From assembly GCA_029582265.1 (NCBI GenBank), contig CM055816.1, positions 24,701,825 through 24,765,824 on the forward strand: 64,000 bases of DNA. Direction: 5' to 3'. A program made the position numbers and the translations under genes. The DNA is from Zoroaster sp. YZ-2022. Taxonomy: Eukaryota; Echinodermata; Asteroidea; Forcipulatida; Zoroasteridae. Below are positions 46,661 through 58,092 of this stretch, in pieces (position 1 is the first letter of the stretch; each line of letters opens with the position of its first letter). The notes beneath the pieces were generated by a model. The model worked only from the letters and a program-made list of their open reading frames with translations, made no database searches and was not told the DNA's origin.

Positions 46661-48378
46661 TTACTGAGGAGACTGGTGAATTAAAAAAGACTTGAGTTTG
46701 TGTTTAAAAAGAGCGAGTGATTGACATTCAGAAAGTGATAGAGGAAGGCTATTCCAGTTTACAGGGCCAGAGAACGTTACAAAATGTTGAGAGAGAGTGG
46801 TTTTGGCAAGTGGAATGTGAACATTAGAAGAAGACCGGGTATTGTGACTGTGAACAGACCTATTTAACTGAAAAAGATTATGCAAAGTTGGAGGAAGTAA
46901 ATTATTGGAGAATTTGAACATGAAAATATCTTGTTGGAGGCTGTTGATATTAGTAAGAGTAAGAAGATTAAGTTTACGAAACAACGGTCTAGTGTGTTCT
47001 GTAAACTGAGCCTTGGAGATAATACGGAGAGCTTTTTTTTGTAACTTCACTAGTTTGTCAACTCTAGAATGAAAGCTATTTGCCCATACAATGTTACAAT
47101 AAGACAAATGCGGAAGAATCAGTGAACAATACAAAGTACGTAAAATATTACATGGGAGAATAAATTTAAGCCTACTTATGATACCAATACTTTTAGACAC
47201 TTTGTTTTCAATCTCTTTTATGTGAAATTTCCAAGTAAGACTATTATCGATATAAACACCAAGAAATTTGTGTGACACCTGCTTAATAGGAACAGTATTA
47301 ATCTTAACTTGACAGTTAGAGGGGGAAGAAATATTGGACTTTTTACGAAAAATCATAAAATTACATTTGTTCAAGTTAAGAGACAGTCTGTTGGCTTGGA
47401 GCCAGGTAGCAACATTACCCAATTCGATGTTGATGGTATTAATAATAGAAACCAGAGTAGCATTGTCACCAGAATAAAAAACATTGGTGTCATCAGCAAA
47501 TAAGATAAAAGATAAAGAAGTAGATGAATAACAAATATCATTAATATACAAAGAAAAAAAAAACGGGCCGAGAAGGGATCCTTGGGTACTCACAACTAAC
47601 AGTGTTGGTAGCAGAGCTAGAACAACCAATTCGAGTATACTGACTTATGTTGGAGAGATAACTTAAAACCAGTTTAACGGAGTACCCCTTATACCATAAT
47701 AACTTAATTTATGTAAAAGAATGCTATGATTAATCGTGTCAAAGGCTTTAGAGAGGTCTAAAAATATCCTACAGAAATAGAATTATTCTCAAAACCTTTA
47801 GTGATTTTGTTGATCATATCAATGAGGGCCATGTCAGTAGAGTGGTTACTTCTAAACCCATATTGACCATTGAATAAAATGTTGAATTTATTTAAAAAGG
47901 CACTGGTTCTAATGTAGGCTATCTTTTCGAGTATTTTAGAGAAAACTGACAAAACGGAGATGGGTCTATAGTTAACCAGTTCACAATGATCACCACTCTT
48001 ATAGATGTGAGTCACCCTAGCTATTTTGAGCTTGTCAGGAAAGATACCTCTGGAAAGAGATAAGTTAAAGACATGACACAATGGAAGGCTGACATGCCCA
48101 ATAACAGATTTTAGCACATCTGGACTGATGTCATCGTATCCTGAGCTCTTACCATTCTTCAAAGAATTAACAATGTCACAGATTTCCTTTTGGTAAGTCG
48201 GATACAGGTACATTGAATCAGTATAACTGCCCTTGAGATAATGATCAAAGGCTACGTTGGGCTGAGGTATTAGACTGCTCAAAGAAGGGCCAATGCTAGT
48301 GAAGTAGTTGTTAAACGCAGTGGCGATTTTGTCAGGGTTGGTAATCAGCCTTCCATTGTGGTTAATCTTCTTAAACAT
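46661..48378 (-). pseudogene. LINE reverse transcriptase, in two frames
   Basis: Part 1 (48378-47758) has LKNGKSSGYDDISPDVLK, NYRPISVLSVFSKILEK and FNGQYGFRSNHST. A frameshift follows; the segment with the first catalytic Asp ([13 protein letters not shown]) is in a different frame near 47700-47760 and has a stop. Part 2 (47629-46661) has TQGSLLGPFFFSLYINDI, FADDTNVF with the catalytic Asp pair, LGVYID and the C-terminal region to FLIHQSPQ. At least two frameshifts make it inactive. Confidence 0.85.
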
Positions 48379-48494
48379 CGTATTGGTAGAAGCGTTTTTG
48401 TTAAGAATTGTTTTGATAATACTCCAGGTCTTCTTAACATTGTTCTTGGCATCATTAAATTTGTCAGTGTAGTAATCAATTTTACATTTCTTGA

Positions 48495-49529
48495 TTAAAA
48501 TATTAAGTTGATTGCGATAAAGGATAAACTTACTTTTATTAGACGCTTATATTTGACAGATTTAATCAAACCAGCAGTCATCCAGCACTTTTTTTTACGA
48601 ACAGCATTAGCTTTAACTTTCTTGGCAGGAAAACACTTATCATAAAGTTTGGAAAACATTAAGTGGAACATATCAAAAGCCCCATTAGGGTCCTCGTTGG
48701 ATAGCACATAGTTCCAGTTAACCTTGCTAAGTTCATTCGAAAATGAGGCAATATTACAAACATTGATTTCCCTTCTCACATACTGTTCGGATCTCAGTGG
48801 AGTTTTATGAGTACTGAATGTGGATATTTGAAAAACTGGCAAATGATCAGTGATGTCAGCAAACAAGATTCCACTTGAGATATTGCAATTAGTGTTATTC
48901 GAAATAATGTTATCAATAAGAGTAGCAGTGGTTTCTGTGAGGCGGGTGGGTTTGTTTATTAATGGAAGTTGGTAATTGCTGAACAAACTATTTACAAAGT
49001 CCTGAGTGGCCTGATGCGATTCATATTGAAGGAGATCTATGTTGAAATCACCCATGAAAAACGTGAGCTTATTTTCCTGATTGATTAAATGTAGAAGGTC
49101 ATCAAAAGATTCAATAAAATCAACGGGGTGGACCGTAGGTGGCCTGTATAACACTCCTACAATGATATTTTTACGCCCTGGGGAAGATATTTCGATGAAA
49201 AGTGACTCACAGATATCGCTGTTTAGGGATAAATCATCCCTCTTTTTAAAAGAAAGGGAATTATGTACATACAAAGCAACTCCTCCACCTCTTTTGACTG
49301 CTCTATCTTTACCAAGAAAACTGTAACCTTTAAGTTCGTATGGTGGACTATCCTTATGCAGCCAAGTTTCAGTAAAACCAAGGATAGAAACTTCAAAGTT
49401 CAAAAGAGCAAGATAGTCACCAATGGCATCAGAATTTTTGTAGAAGCTTCTTGCATTCAAATGAAAGGTACAGAAGTTGCTTTGGTTAATATCTTTGTTA
49501 TACATTTCGTTAAACTGATCACAAAACAA
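48495..49529 (-). pseudogene. LINE APE-type endonuclease domain
   Basis: About 344 residues. CTFHLNARSF near residues 20-29 carries the metal-site Asn. FTETWLH near 52-58 carries the catalytic Glu. GVLYRPP and MGDFNIDLL near 165-172 carry the DFN motif, LIDNIIS follows, and DHLPVF holds the final Asp-His pair. The domain nicks target DNA to prime reverse transcription. All main motifs are present, but the frame breaks before the RT part. Confidence 0.85.
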
Positions 49530-50080
49530 GTAGTCAGAAGAGTAATTCTGTGTGTTGGAGTAAAAGTTTGCATCAGGATCAATATCCGAATTACCACCAA
49601 ATTGGTTGTTAAAAATGAGGATTGAAACGCATATTTGAGAGTCTCTGAGTATCGATTCTGTGATCAGTTTTCAATTCAAGAAGGGCCAAGAAGAAATCTT
49701 GATCGTCACTCAAATGATTGAACGGCAGAGCATGTTGAAAACACGGATTGTGTTGGTTACATAATTCACAAATACCAGCCATACACAGGAGGGGAATCAA
49801 TTGAAAGTGCTAAACAACCCTCATCGCATGGCAACCTTTCTACAGCTGTACGATTTACATATTTAAAGTCAGTGGTAGTATACGTATCCATGACGATTGT
49901 AAACACAAAAACACTACAATGAGACATAAGGTACAATGAAAACACAGATATACAAGTTAAATTTGACATGAAAAAGAGGCAGGTGTGATTAGAATGAATG
50001 CAATTCAAGAGAATCACAAGAGATTGTTATTAATTTACATCTAGGCCTAAATGTCCAAACTGTCCATGAAGACGATTAGT

Positions 50081-50925
50081 TCATGTAGACGACGGTTTAG
50101 CAGACGTGGTGTGCCTTTTTCCATCAATGAAGAGATCGCCGTTTCGGAATACGACCTTGTGCCCTGAGTCATATGCCTTCTTCATGATGTCTCTCATAGA
50201 TCTCTTTTTCGCAAGATCGGCTGCTGGCAAATCTTGCAATACAAACACACCAGTATTGCTTAGAGAAGATTTGGCATGCTTCAAAATCGCAAGACGTTCA
50301 GGTCGGTATAGAAATTTGACCAGAATATGGCGAGGTTTCAGCGACATCTCAGAGGCTAGTTTGGGAGCGCGACCAGACCGATGTGCGTTCTCTATCTTAA
50401 CGTCCGCCATGTTGAATTTGGTGGATAAGATCTCTCTCACCTTCTCCAGGGGTATGACGGGTTCTCGTTAACAGCTTCCGGTATACCGCCAAATCTTAAA
50501 TTGAAGCCTCGGGAATAGCGTTCAAGGTGTAGATTAGCCTCTTCAAGCTGGACGATTTTAGTTTGGGCTTCATTCATTTGGGACGCCATCTTGGATAAAT
50601 CATCGGACAATGAAGCATTTTTCTTTTGAATATCTTTGATGGATCGTGATGTAAAGTCTAGGGATTTCTCCATCTCTTCATGATTGGATTCCATTTTCTC
50701 CATTCTGGTAAGAAGATCTTGTTGATTGTTGATAACTTTGTCAAGCTTACCATGGAGATCGGCTGCCATGCCCATGATATCCTGCCGCAAACAAGCGATC
50801 TCGCTGTCCGAAGAGCTTGGGGAACGGGCGGTAGGCAGATGGTCACCTGACGTGCTTGGCGCGGAAACACTGGAACTCGATAGTTCAGCTGACACAGATC
50901 CCTTTTTCTCCTTTCTTGGAGGCAT
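50081..50925 (-). pseudogene. LINE ORF1 (coiled coil and L1-ORF1-like domain), frameshifted
   Basis: It starts MPPRKEKKGS at 50925. A Ser-rich N-terminus is followed by a long coiled coil (LHGKLDKVINNQQDLLTRME, MNEAQTKIVQLEEANLHLER), then NLRFGGIPE, the start of the RNA-recognition part found in L1-type ORF1. Near 50440 one base is missing and reading continues in another frame with MREILSTKF, ENAHRSGR, PRHILVKFLYRPERLAILKH and RSMRDIMKKAYDSGH, ending at 50081. In such elements this protein binds the RNA in the RNP particle. Confidence 0.8.
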
Positions 50926-51180
50926 GATGTTATTAAAAACTTCACAAGAGTGTATTGGCAAAATGATTGTGGGAAGCGTTAATAAATGGATGAATAAAAT
51001 GAAGAGATGGAGAAAAATCGTGATTCTCGAGGAGCTCGCACTACATGCGTCTACATTCCGAAGTATCATTTTGACTAATTTACTACTGTTCTGTTTATTA
51101 CGGATTTCTCTCATCCAGCGGTTTCCGAGTGGTTTCTTGTTCCACTCGGAAAAAGCACGTCCCTTGGATGTGTAACTTTG

Positions 51181-53178
51181 ATTACTTTGTAATTATCATG
51201 TCAATAAACTTATCTGATACAGTGAGTTACTTCTATGTGGGATTCATAGGTTTCTGAAGTTCGAAAAATTATTAGAAACTATAATTTAATAATTTGTAGT
51301 GTTATAAAAATAATCTGTGCATACATTTTATCATGAATTTCTGAAAGAGCATTTTTCAAATGTACATGCAACATTGATAGAATCCCTCATGCCTATACTT
51401 GGAGATGATTTACCTGTGTCACATGATCCCAGCATTGACAGTGTGACAGACCTCTACAGTATTCATAATTTGAGTCACGTTCTTGTCATTATATATGCAA
51501 ATACAACATACTTTAACTGATATGCCGTTCACATTTTTATCAGCTTTAAGGGAAGGTACAGCATATCTATTGGAAACATACATTAATTATAATCAATTAG
51601 TTGAAAAAATTGTTTTGCATGTCAACATTTTACGAATTTAACACAAAGATTAAATTTATTTGTATTTACCTATGTTGTATCTAATTCCCTTCCAACAAGT
51701 TTGTTTTTAATTATATAAAATGATCAAATAATACAGTCTGCAAAAGGCTTTTTATATTAAATATCAATGATTAATTAATTTATATAATTTTTGTTTTGTT
51801 TTATTTATCATTATTATTTGTTTTACATGTACATGTATGCAATGCATATTCTAATAGTGAAGTATTCCTCTTCAATATCGGAATCATCACTATCATGTAC
51901 AGCATGTTCATTTGTAACATGATCACAGAATGTGCAGGGAATCGAAGCTGTTTGTCCAACCAACTGAGCAAATGTGCAAATTCTAAGATGCTGTCAGGCG
52001 CTGCGGGAAGGTTCATCCATTAGACACTAATGTCTTCATCTGTACATTGTTCCAAGGTAGTTCCTGGTAATCGTCTCCCTGAACATGTTAGGTGGCATTG
52101 CTGTATCATCGAGGATGACCATTCCAAAGGTTATACATCTACAATATTAAGAAATAAATGTGTACATTAACAAATTATTTTTTTAGATAAATATTTCTTT
52201 TAGTTCTGCCCTGTTTGGTCTTGAAATTTATTATTTAAATTTGTAAATTCAACTGTGTTTGCTTTTTGCAAAATGTTCTTATAATGTTTAAGGCCATGTT
52301 GAAAAGTAAACCATGTTACTTGCAAATGAAACAACAATAAAATTAAGTTCAACCATTTCAGTAGATTTTTATGTTAAATGCCCTGAATATAAAGACAAAC
52401 CACTAAGGACGACAATGATATGTCATAAAAATGCTAATACCAACAACAACACAGACGAGATTGTGAGAATTAACCAAACAAATTGTCAGAGTCAATATAA
52501 TATTAGTCACTAATACCTTTGCAGATGGGTGTCTTTTGGACACCGTTTTTTTATTTGTAATAAACACTTAGACGCTCTGTTAAAAAAAATACCAAATCTA
52601 GACGACCCATTTCCAAATCCTGACTGCCTGGCTTATACTTTGTTGATGTTGACAAATACTGTCAAATGATACAAATTGTTAATTGACCTTTTTGATTTTT
52701 TCAACAGAGTCCACTTATTTGTAGACGACAAAAAAGAAAGGGTAAAAATATAGTCTGATCAGGTACTGATAATTTTCCAATTTATTTTAAAAAGTAAATA
52801 CTACATGTTAATACCTGCGAGAGTGATTCTGAGAATCAACGGCAACGTTGCGATGGCCAGACATACCTCTGTTTTTCTGACGATGTCAGGCTGAACTGAA
52901 CCATCTATTTACTTCCACCGACATAAATGAAACTTTTCCAACTCTTCAGAAAATGGCATAAACTTAGAATATACGCTAGACATGGGGATAATGCTTTTTT
53001 GTTTGTTTGTTTGTTTTTTAAGACAAATTGCCTGCAGACGATACACTCCCGACAGGGCAGCCATTGTTAGTGATGTTGTGCCTATCCAGGACATGACCTC
53101 ATGAGCGTAACAGCCCTAGCTATTGGTTGATTTACCACCACTCTCGCCGTGTGGTCTTATAAAGGCAGCGTTGATTGG
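51181..53178. other. No gene supported; a few coding-like scraps
   Basis: AT-rich sequence. Frames at 51317-51520 (EFLKEHFSNVHATLIESLMP) and about 52043-52165 (GNRLPEHVRWHCCIIEDDHS) have protein-like composition but are short, of unknown family and without clear splice borders. They could be remnants of one gene or transposon. Confidence 0.35.
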
Positions 53179-54152
53179 TGTCACAAGAGGGCGATATTTT
53201 TTACTTACCTTTTACGTCATCACAGCAGAATTTCCACGCCCCAGAACGGAATGTAAAGTAGATGTAAATTAGATGTAAATTGTATGCACACTTTTCGGGT
53301 GGGGATATACGTCACTATTCAAATAAGGTTTCAGCAGGAGATTTGTTTTATTCATGTGCGTTGTGCTGAGAAATTACTTTGGGTAATAATGGCTCAAGAG
53401 ATTAGAAACTCCGGGTATAAATACGTAAAGATATCGAGGGGGCAAGAGGAGACTGAAGTGATGGGAGAGAGTGCGGTAGCACCGAGAGAGCGGTAGCTCT
53501 AATAGTAGATCAAGTTTTGGATCAATCTTTTGGGACAAAGTTCCCCAGTATTTTGTGGCGATAGCCTTTAAATGTGACAAAAAGCGTCGGATTACGCTTT
53601 GGAGGAGTGGCGGTAGCCAAGCAATTTATAGAGATTTTGTTCAGCAAAATAGTTATAAATTTTCTTCAGTCGAGGACCCTACATCCCGTATTTATGCCCA
53701 AGGGAGCTAGTTAAACTGGCTCCCTTTGTTGGACTCAACTTTGTTGGACTCAAAGTTTTTACGTATTTGAAGACGAAGCTATGGCTACGATGACTCTCTT
53801 TCTAGACATCCCTCCAACCACGGCATTTTACAAGCAGATCGACGTACCTAGACGGGAGTCGTAAACGGGAAACACATACACTTTGGACGGTAGACTTAAA
53901 CTTCCAGTGGTGGTGGTTTTTGTAATTATAATTGATATCTGCATTTCTATATAATCGAGTCCATCATTGTTGATTTGGACTTTAATAGATGATCTATTTG
54001 TAGTAAGTAATTGTACATAGTGTAAATAAATATTTAGTATTATTTTCTTTCTAAACGAGAAGTTTTAGTTTAAATTATTGGTTAGTGTGTCCTTGTGAGT
54101 GACTTGGCCCAGACGCATTGCGCGTGAGGCAGGTGGACCCGGGGTTGTGACA
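53179..54152 (+). repeat. 5' LTR
   Basis: It begins TGTCACAA and ends TTGTGACA, an 8-base inverted repeat with canonical TG...CA ends. It contains TATAAATA at 53416-53423 and AATAAA near 54025-54030. Directly after it comes TTGGGGGCTTGTCCGAGA, close to a tRNA-Pro-type primer binding site. Confidence 0.85.
53416..53423 (+). promoter_or_regulatory. Possible TATA box of the LTR
   Basis: TATAAATA within the 5' LTR about 240 bases from its start. It is a plausible promoter for the genomic transcript, but this is motif evidence only. Confidence 0.4.
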
Positions 54153-54175
54153 ATTGGGGGCTTGTCCGAGAAAAG
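54153..54175 (+). other. Primer binding site (tRNA-Pro-like)
   Basis: The sequence right after the LTR, TGGGGGCTTGTCCGAGA, resembles the complement of the 3' end of tRNA-Pro with about two mismatches. It would prime minus-strand DNA synthesis. Confidence 0.6.
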
Positions 54176-54627
54176 CATGAGAAACGGACGATAGTTTGAT
54201 ATTCCATTTGGATGTTTAAAATCCTGCATGGCCCAAGTCACTCGACACGCTTATAGGACCATCATACGTTTAAGTTTGACTGTTAGGTTGTATGTCGGTG
54301 AATCACGATAAATTTTCTGATAATGCATACGGTACATTTTGAAGTTCACAATTGGTGAAATGAATTCCTGCTTAGTACAAGGTAGAGTGCGATTTTTTTG
54401 CATTTTTTGCGAGCATGTTTTGGAATCTTTTGACTAAAGCGGTAGTTGTGGTAGTAATTTCTTGCTTAGGTGCGGTCATATTCGTTGATTCCTTGGCGTC
54501 AAAAGGGTTACGCTCTAGTGCATCTGCGGTAGTAGGGTCGATCGCGTGCGCAGATGGCTCCACAGTGTCTAGTAGGAGTATATATCTTACATGTTTAGAT
54601 TTAAGAAGTGTTAGGCTATTATACACT

Positions 54628-56955
54628 ATGGAATTTGAACGTTTCCTTAAATTAGGAAAAGAGTTGGGGTTAGAGGGAGATAAAGTAATGGCCTTCATTC
54701 GGGAACGTGAAGAGAAAGATGCTAAGCGACTCGAAGCAGAAGAAAGGAAACAGAGTGAGCAAATAGAACGAGATGAAAGACAGAAAAAGCGAGAGCATGA
54801 ACGTCTCATGAAAGAGTTAGAAGTAAAAGAGAAGGAGCTTAACTCTGACTCTAAGAAGGTCGATAGTAGCATAGGTCATCACAGTAGTCCTAAAATGCCT
54901 AAACTACCTAGTTTTCGTGAAAATATAGATGAAATGGACTCGTATTTAATGAGGTTTGAGAGATTTGCCACAGTGATGAAATGGGCGCAATCTGAGTGGG
55001 CAACCTCTTTGAGTGCTTTGCTCACCGGTAAGGCCTTAGATGTATATGCTCGGTTACCTGCATTTAAGGCTAAGGAGTATAAGGAATTAAAAGCAGCACT
55101 GTTATTTAATTTTCAGCTGACTGAAGAAGGATTTAGAATTAAGTTTAGATCCTCTCGTCCTGAAAGTGGGGAAACTTACTCTCAATTTTCAGATAGAATT
55201 AATAATTATCTTATGCGATGGATCGAAATAGGAAATATTCCCAAAACGTTTGACGGAGTTGTAGATTTACTAATTAAAGAGCAGATTCACAAGATTTGTA
55301 GTAAAGAGCTGTGTTTGTTTTTGAAAGAGCGGCAGCCAAAGGACGTAGCTGAACTAGTTAAGTTAGCTGATAGATATGTAGAAGCTCATAGATTTAGAAA
55401 CGATAGCAAATCATCAAACATGTCAGGTCAGTACTTCAAGAGTAAACCTAATCAATTTCAGGGTAAAACTCAGAGTCAGACACAACCTCAGAAGGTAGAT
55501 AGATATCATAATCAATCTAGAACAGAGCCCAGATCTTGTTATGAGTGTGGTAAAGTTGGTCACATTGCTCGTAATTGTCCAAATAGAAAACCCCGTATAA
55601 ATACTTACTCTAAGTATAATAGTAAGCCAGGTGCAAGTCTACTGACTGAAATCGACGAAGAAACAGCAAAGGACGCACCCAGTACAGACGAGACTGGTGC
55701 CGCATGTTTACCGGTAAGTTCTTCAGTAGGTTTAGGTGAATGTTTGTTGTCAAATTCGGGTAAAACGATAACTGTTGCATGTTTTTACAATCTTCCACTA
55801 GTTAGTGCAGCATGCACTGGTGGTAATAAGATGCCGGTGATGGATGGATACATAGGTGAACAAAAAGTATTGGTACTCAGAGACACGGGATGTAGCACTG
55901 TTGTAGTAAAAAAGGATTTAGTTGAAGAAAACCAACTTAAAGGTCAATTCCAGAAATGTATTCTCTTATATGGTACTGTCAGGAATGTTCCAGTTGCAGA
56001 GGTTGTCATTGATACACCCTTTTATTCAGGCACTGTCAAAGCACTTTGTATGTCTAAACCATTGTATGATGTTATACTTGGCAATATTCCAGAAGTTAGA
56101 AATCCTGAAAATCCAGATCCGTCGTGGAACCTCAAGGAACTAAGGGAACAGCCAACCAACGATGCTAAAATTACAGCAGAGGTCAACGTTGTAGAAACTC
56201 GAGCCCAGAGACAGCTGAAGAGTAAGCCGTTCAGCGCTCTCAGGACAACCAAGGTTGAAGCATCACTTGGGGTACCAGCGTCTAGAGAGGAACTTCTACT
56301 AGCACAGAGGGAGGATGTCACTCTGGAGAACCTCTGGAAAGCTTCAGACACTAATGAGGTCAAGGTATCAGGTCGGGATAACTCAACAAAGTACAAGGTG
56401 AAGAATGGTCTTTTGTATAGAGAGTTCAATTCCCCTAGAGTTAATCGTGGTAAAACTTTTACACAATTAGTTGTCCCAGGTAAATTCAGGAAGTACGTCA
56501 TTAAAGTTGCACATGACTCGCCCATGGCAGGTCATATGGGTATTCGACGAACTGCAGACCGAGTGTTGTCTAAGTTCTATTGGCCAGGGCTCAACGGGGA
56601 TGTTCAGAGGCATTGTATTTCCTGCGATGTATGCCAGCGCACAGTATCCAAGGGGAGCATAATCAAAGCACCATTGGGAGAGATGCCCTTAATCGACACT
56701 CCATTTCGCCGAGTGGCGGTAGATCTCATAGGCCCTATCACACCCGTTACAGATCGTGGAAACAGATACATACTCACTTTAGTAGATTATTGTACGAGAT
56801 ACCCCGAAGCAATAGCTCTCAAGAGAATCGAAACAGAAAGAGTTGCTGAGGCACTGTTAGAGGTTTTCTCACGAATGGGCGTTCCAGACGAAATTTTAAC
56901 AGACATGGGAACTCAGTTCACATCTGATTTAATGAGGGAAATAAGTAGACTTTAA
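54628..56955 (+). pseudogene. gag-protease-integrase ORF (RT absent, integrase truncated)
   Basis: The frame is open from 54415; the likely start is MEFERFLKLG at 54628 (numbering below from 54415). A charged coiled coil is followed by a capsid region resembling the SCAN domain (ALLTGKALDVYARL, EGFRIKFR, GETYSQF, ELVKLADRYVEAH). A CCHC knuckle has Cys375, Cys378, His383 and Cys388. The protease motif DTG is at 490-492. VVETRAQ leads to the integrase zinc finger (His700, His707, Cys737, Cys740) and catalytic Asp770 and Asp830. The third catalytic residue, about 35 further on, is missing because the frame ends 16 residues later in LTR sequence. In intact relatives this polyprotein forms particles, matures them and integrates the DNA. 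This copy cannot act alone. Confidence 0.85.
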
Positions 56956-57123
56956 TAGATGATCTATTTGTAGTAAGTAATTGTACATAGTGTAAATAAA
57001 TATTTAGTATTATTTTCTTTCTAAACGAGAAGTTTTAGTTTAAATTATTGGTTAGTGTGTTCCTTGTGAGTGACTTGGCCCAAACGCATTGCGCGTGAGG
57101 CAGGTGGACCCGGGGTTGTGACA
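56948..57123 (+). repeat. 3' LTR remnant fused to integrase
   Basis: Matches 53978-54152 with one substitution and one inserted T. The junction word GACTTTAATAG occurs at the start of this part of the LTR, and the integrase reading enters it through AGTAGACTTTA, which suggests a microhomology deletion. Confidence 0.85.
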
Positions 57124-58029
57124 ATTGGTCATTGATGAGGTAATGCTTTGCACAGCCTCACACGATACGGAGAAAATATGGCAGTAAAATGTCTTTATTA
57201 CGAGAAAACTGGCAAAAATGATTGATTGTGGATTTATAGTATGTTGTTTATCATATTTTCTGCTCATTTCGAAATAAAGAAAATGTTTGATATGCGTCAC
57301 GAAACTGCAAGAGAATCGGCCATGCATTATGGTCTATGCCCAATCATTCCATTTCTGACATAATATTGCTGGGCATTGGGGCGCTTGGTAACCGCAGGGA
57401 ATCGGTCCGTCTCAGCAGAGAAAAGATGTGGATCAGGCATATCCACACCATTCACCCCCAATGAAATGTCTAATGGTAGCCGAAAGCCTGTTTTCGTCGG
57501 GATTATTATTTTTCTTGTTTCCGCCAAAATCCAATAAGTTTAACACGTGATATTTGTTGAAATAAAAAACATGCACCATATGAAAGCCCGTAATGTGACT
57601 TAGTTTCTGAAACAAATTACGTCATCATTACCGGTACGTAAGTAAATATCATTTAATTCACATTTGAGTGTGATGCTGCGGGGGGTTAAGACATCTCGAC
57701 CCTTGTGACAACTCAACAGAAACAACTCGACCCACGACACAACTCGAGCCTTGTGACAACTCGACCTACACAAGACTCGACCCAGCGTTTTCAAATAAAT
57801 ACAAAACGTGCACCACGTTTTGGTAGCAAAATTTAATCCTTTAGCTAAAAATCAAATGGTAATTAATAATTGACAGGAGACAGTCATACTGATACTGCGG
57901 AATTTTTTTTTTTTTTTTTTTTTTTTTGCCTGTCTGTTCAGTAAAATTTTACTGTTGAGTGTATACACATTTTGGATCTTCATTTTATTTGTGCAGTCAA
58001 CTCTGATTTAGATTATAACCTGTAGCTAG
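57124..58029. other. No gene; short 17-bp periodic repeat and a poly-T tract
   Basis: At about 57693-57788 AACTCGACCC-like words recur roughly every 17 bases with TTGTGAC or CACGACAC between. A run of about 25 T lies at 57904-57928. The phrase TTTTGGTAGCAAAA...TAATCCTTTAGCTAAAA at 57817-57849 recurs at 63949-63981. Confidence 0.6.
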
Positions 58030-58092
58030 AGATTATAACCTGTAGCTTGACCACAAGCCTTTTGTTTGGATCAACAACTTTGTGATCAGACA

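Larger units (their letters stand above)
46346..51000 (-). mobile_element. Jockey-superfamily LINE (Crack/Daphne-like), decayed
   Basis: On the minus strand the order is ORF1 (coiled coil plus L1-type RNA-binding domain), endonuclease, reverse transcriptase and a 3' tail of (GAATT)n repeats at 46349-46374. Both ORFs are broken by frameshifts. The 5' end is not sharply defined; ORF1 starts at 50925 and matching sequence probably extends a little further. The clade is inferred from the ORF1 type and the C-terminal phrases (HLSYCNIVWAN, HNTRSSSNVHIP). Confidence 0.8.
53179..57123 (+). mobile_element. Ty3/gypsy LTR retrotransposon, Gmr1-like, internally deleted
   Basis: A 974-base 5' LTR, an internal ORF and the last 176 bases of a 3' LTR are present. 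ATTGG occurs directly on both outer sides (53174-53178, 57124-57128), a possible 5-bp target duplication. The ORF order is gag, protease, integrase, with no RT or RNase H between protease and integrase. That is the Gmr1-type order (protease-integrase-RT-RNase H), so RT and RNase H were probably lost with the deletion after the integrase. The LTR remnants differ by one substitution and one indel over ~175 bases, so the insertion is fairly recent. Confidence 0.85.

Noticed and set aside
54372..54872. Minus-strand 166-codon Ser-rich frame
   Set aside because: Antisense shadow of the gag coiled-coil region.
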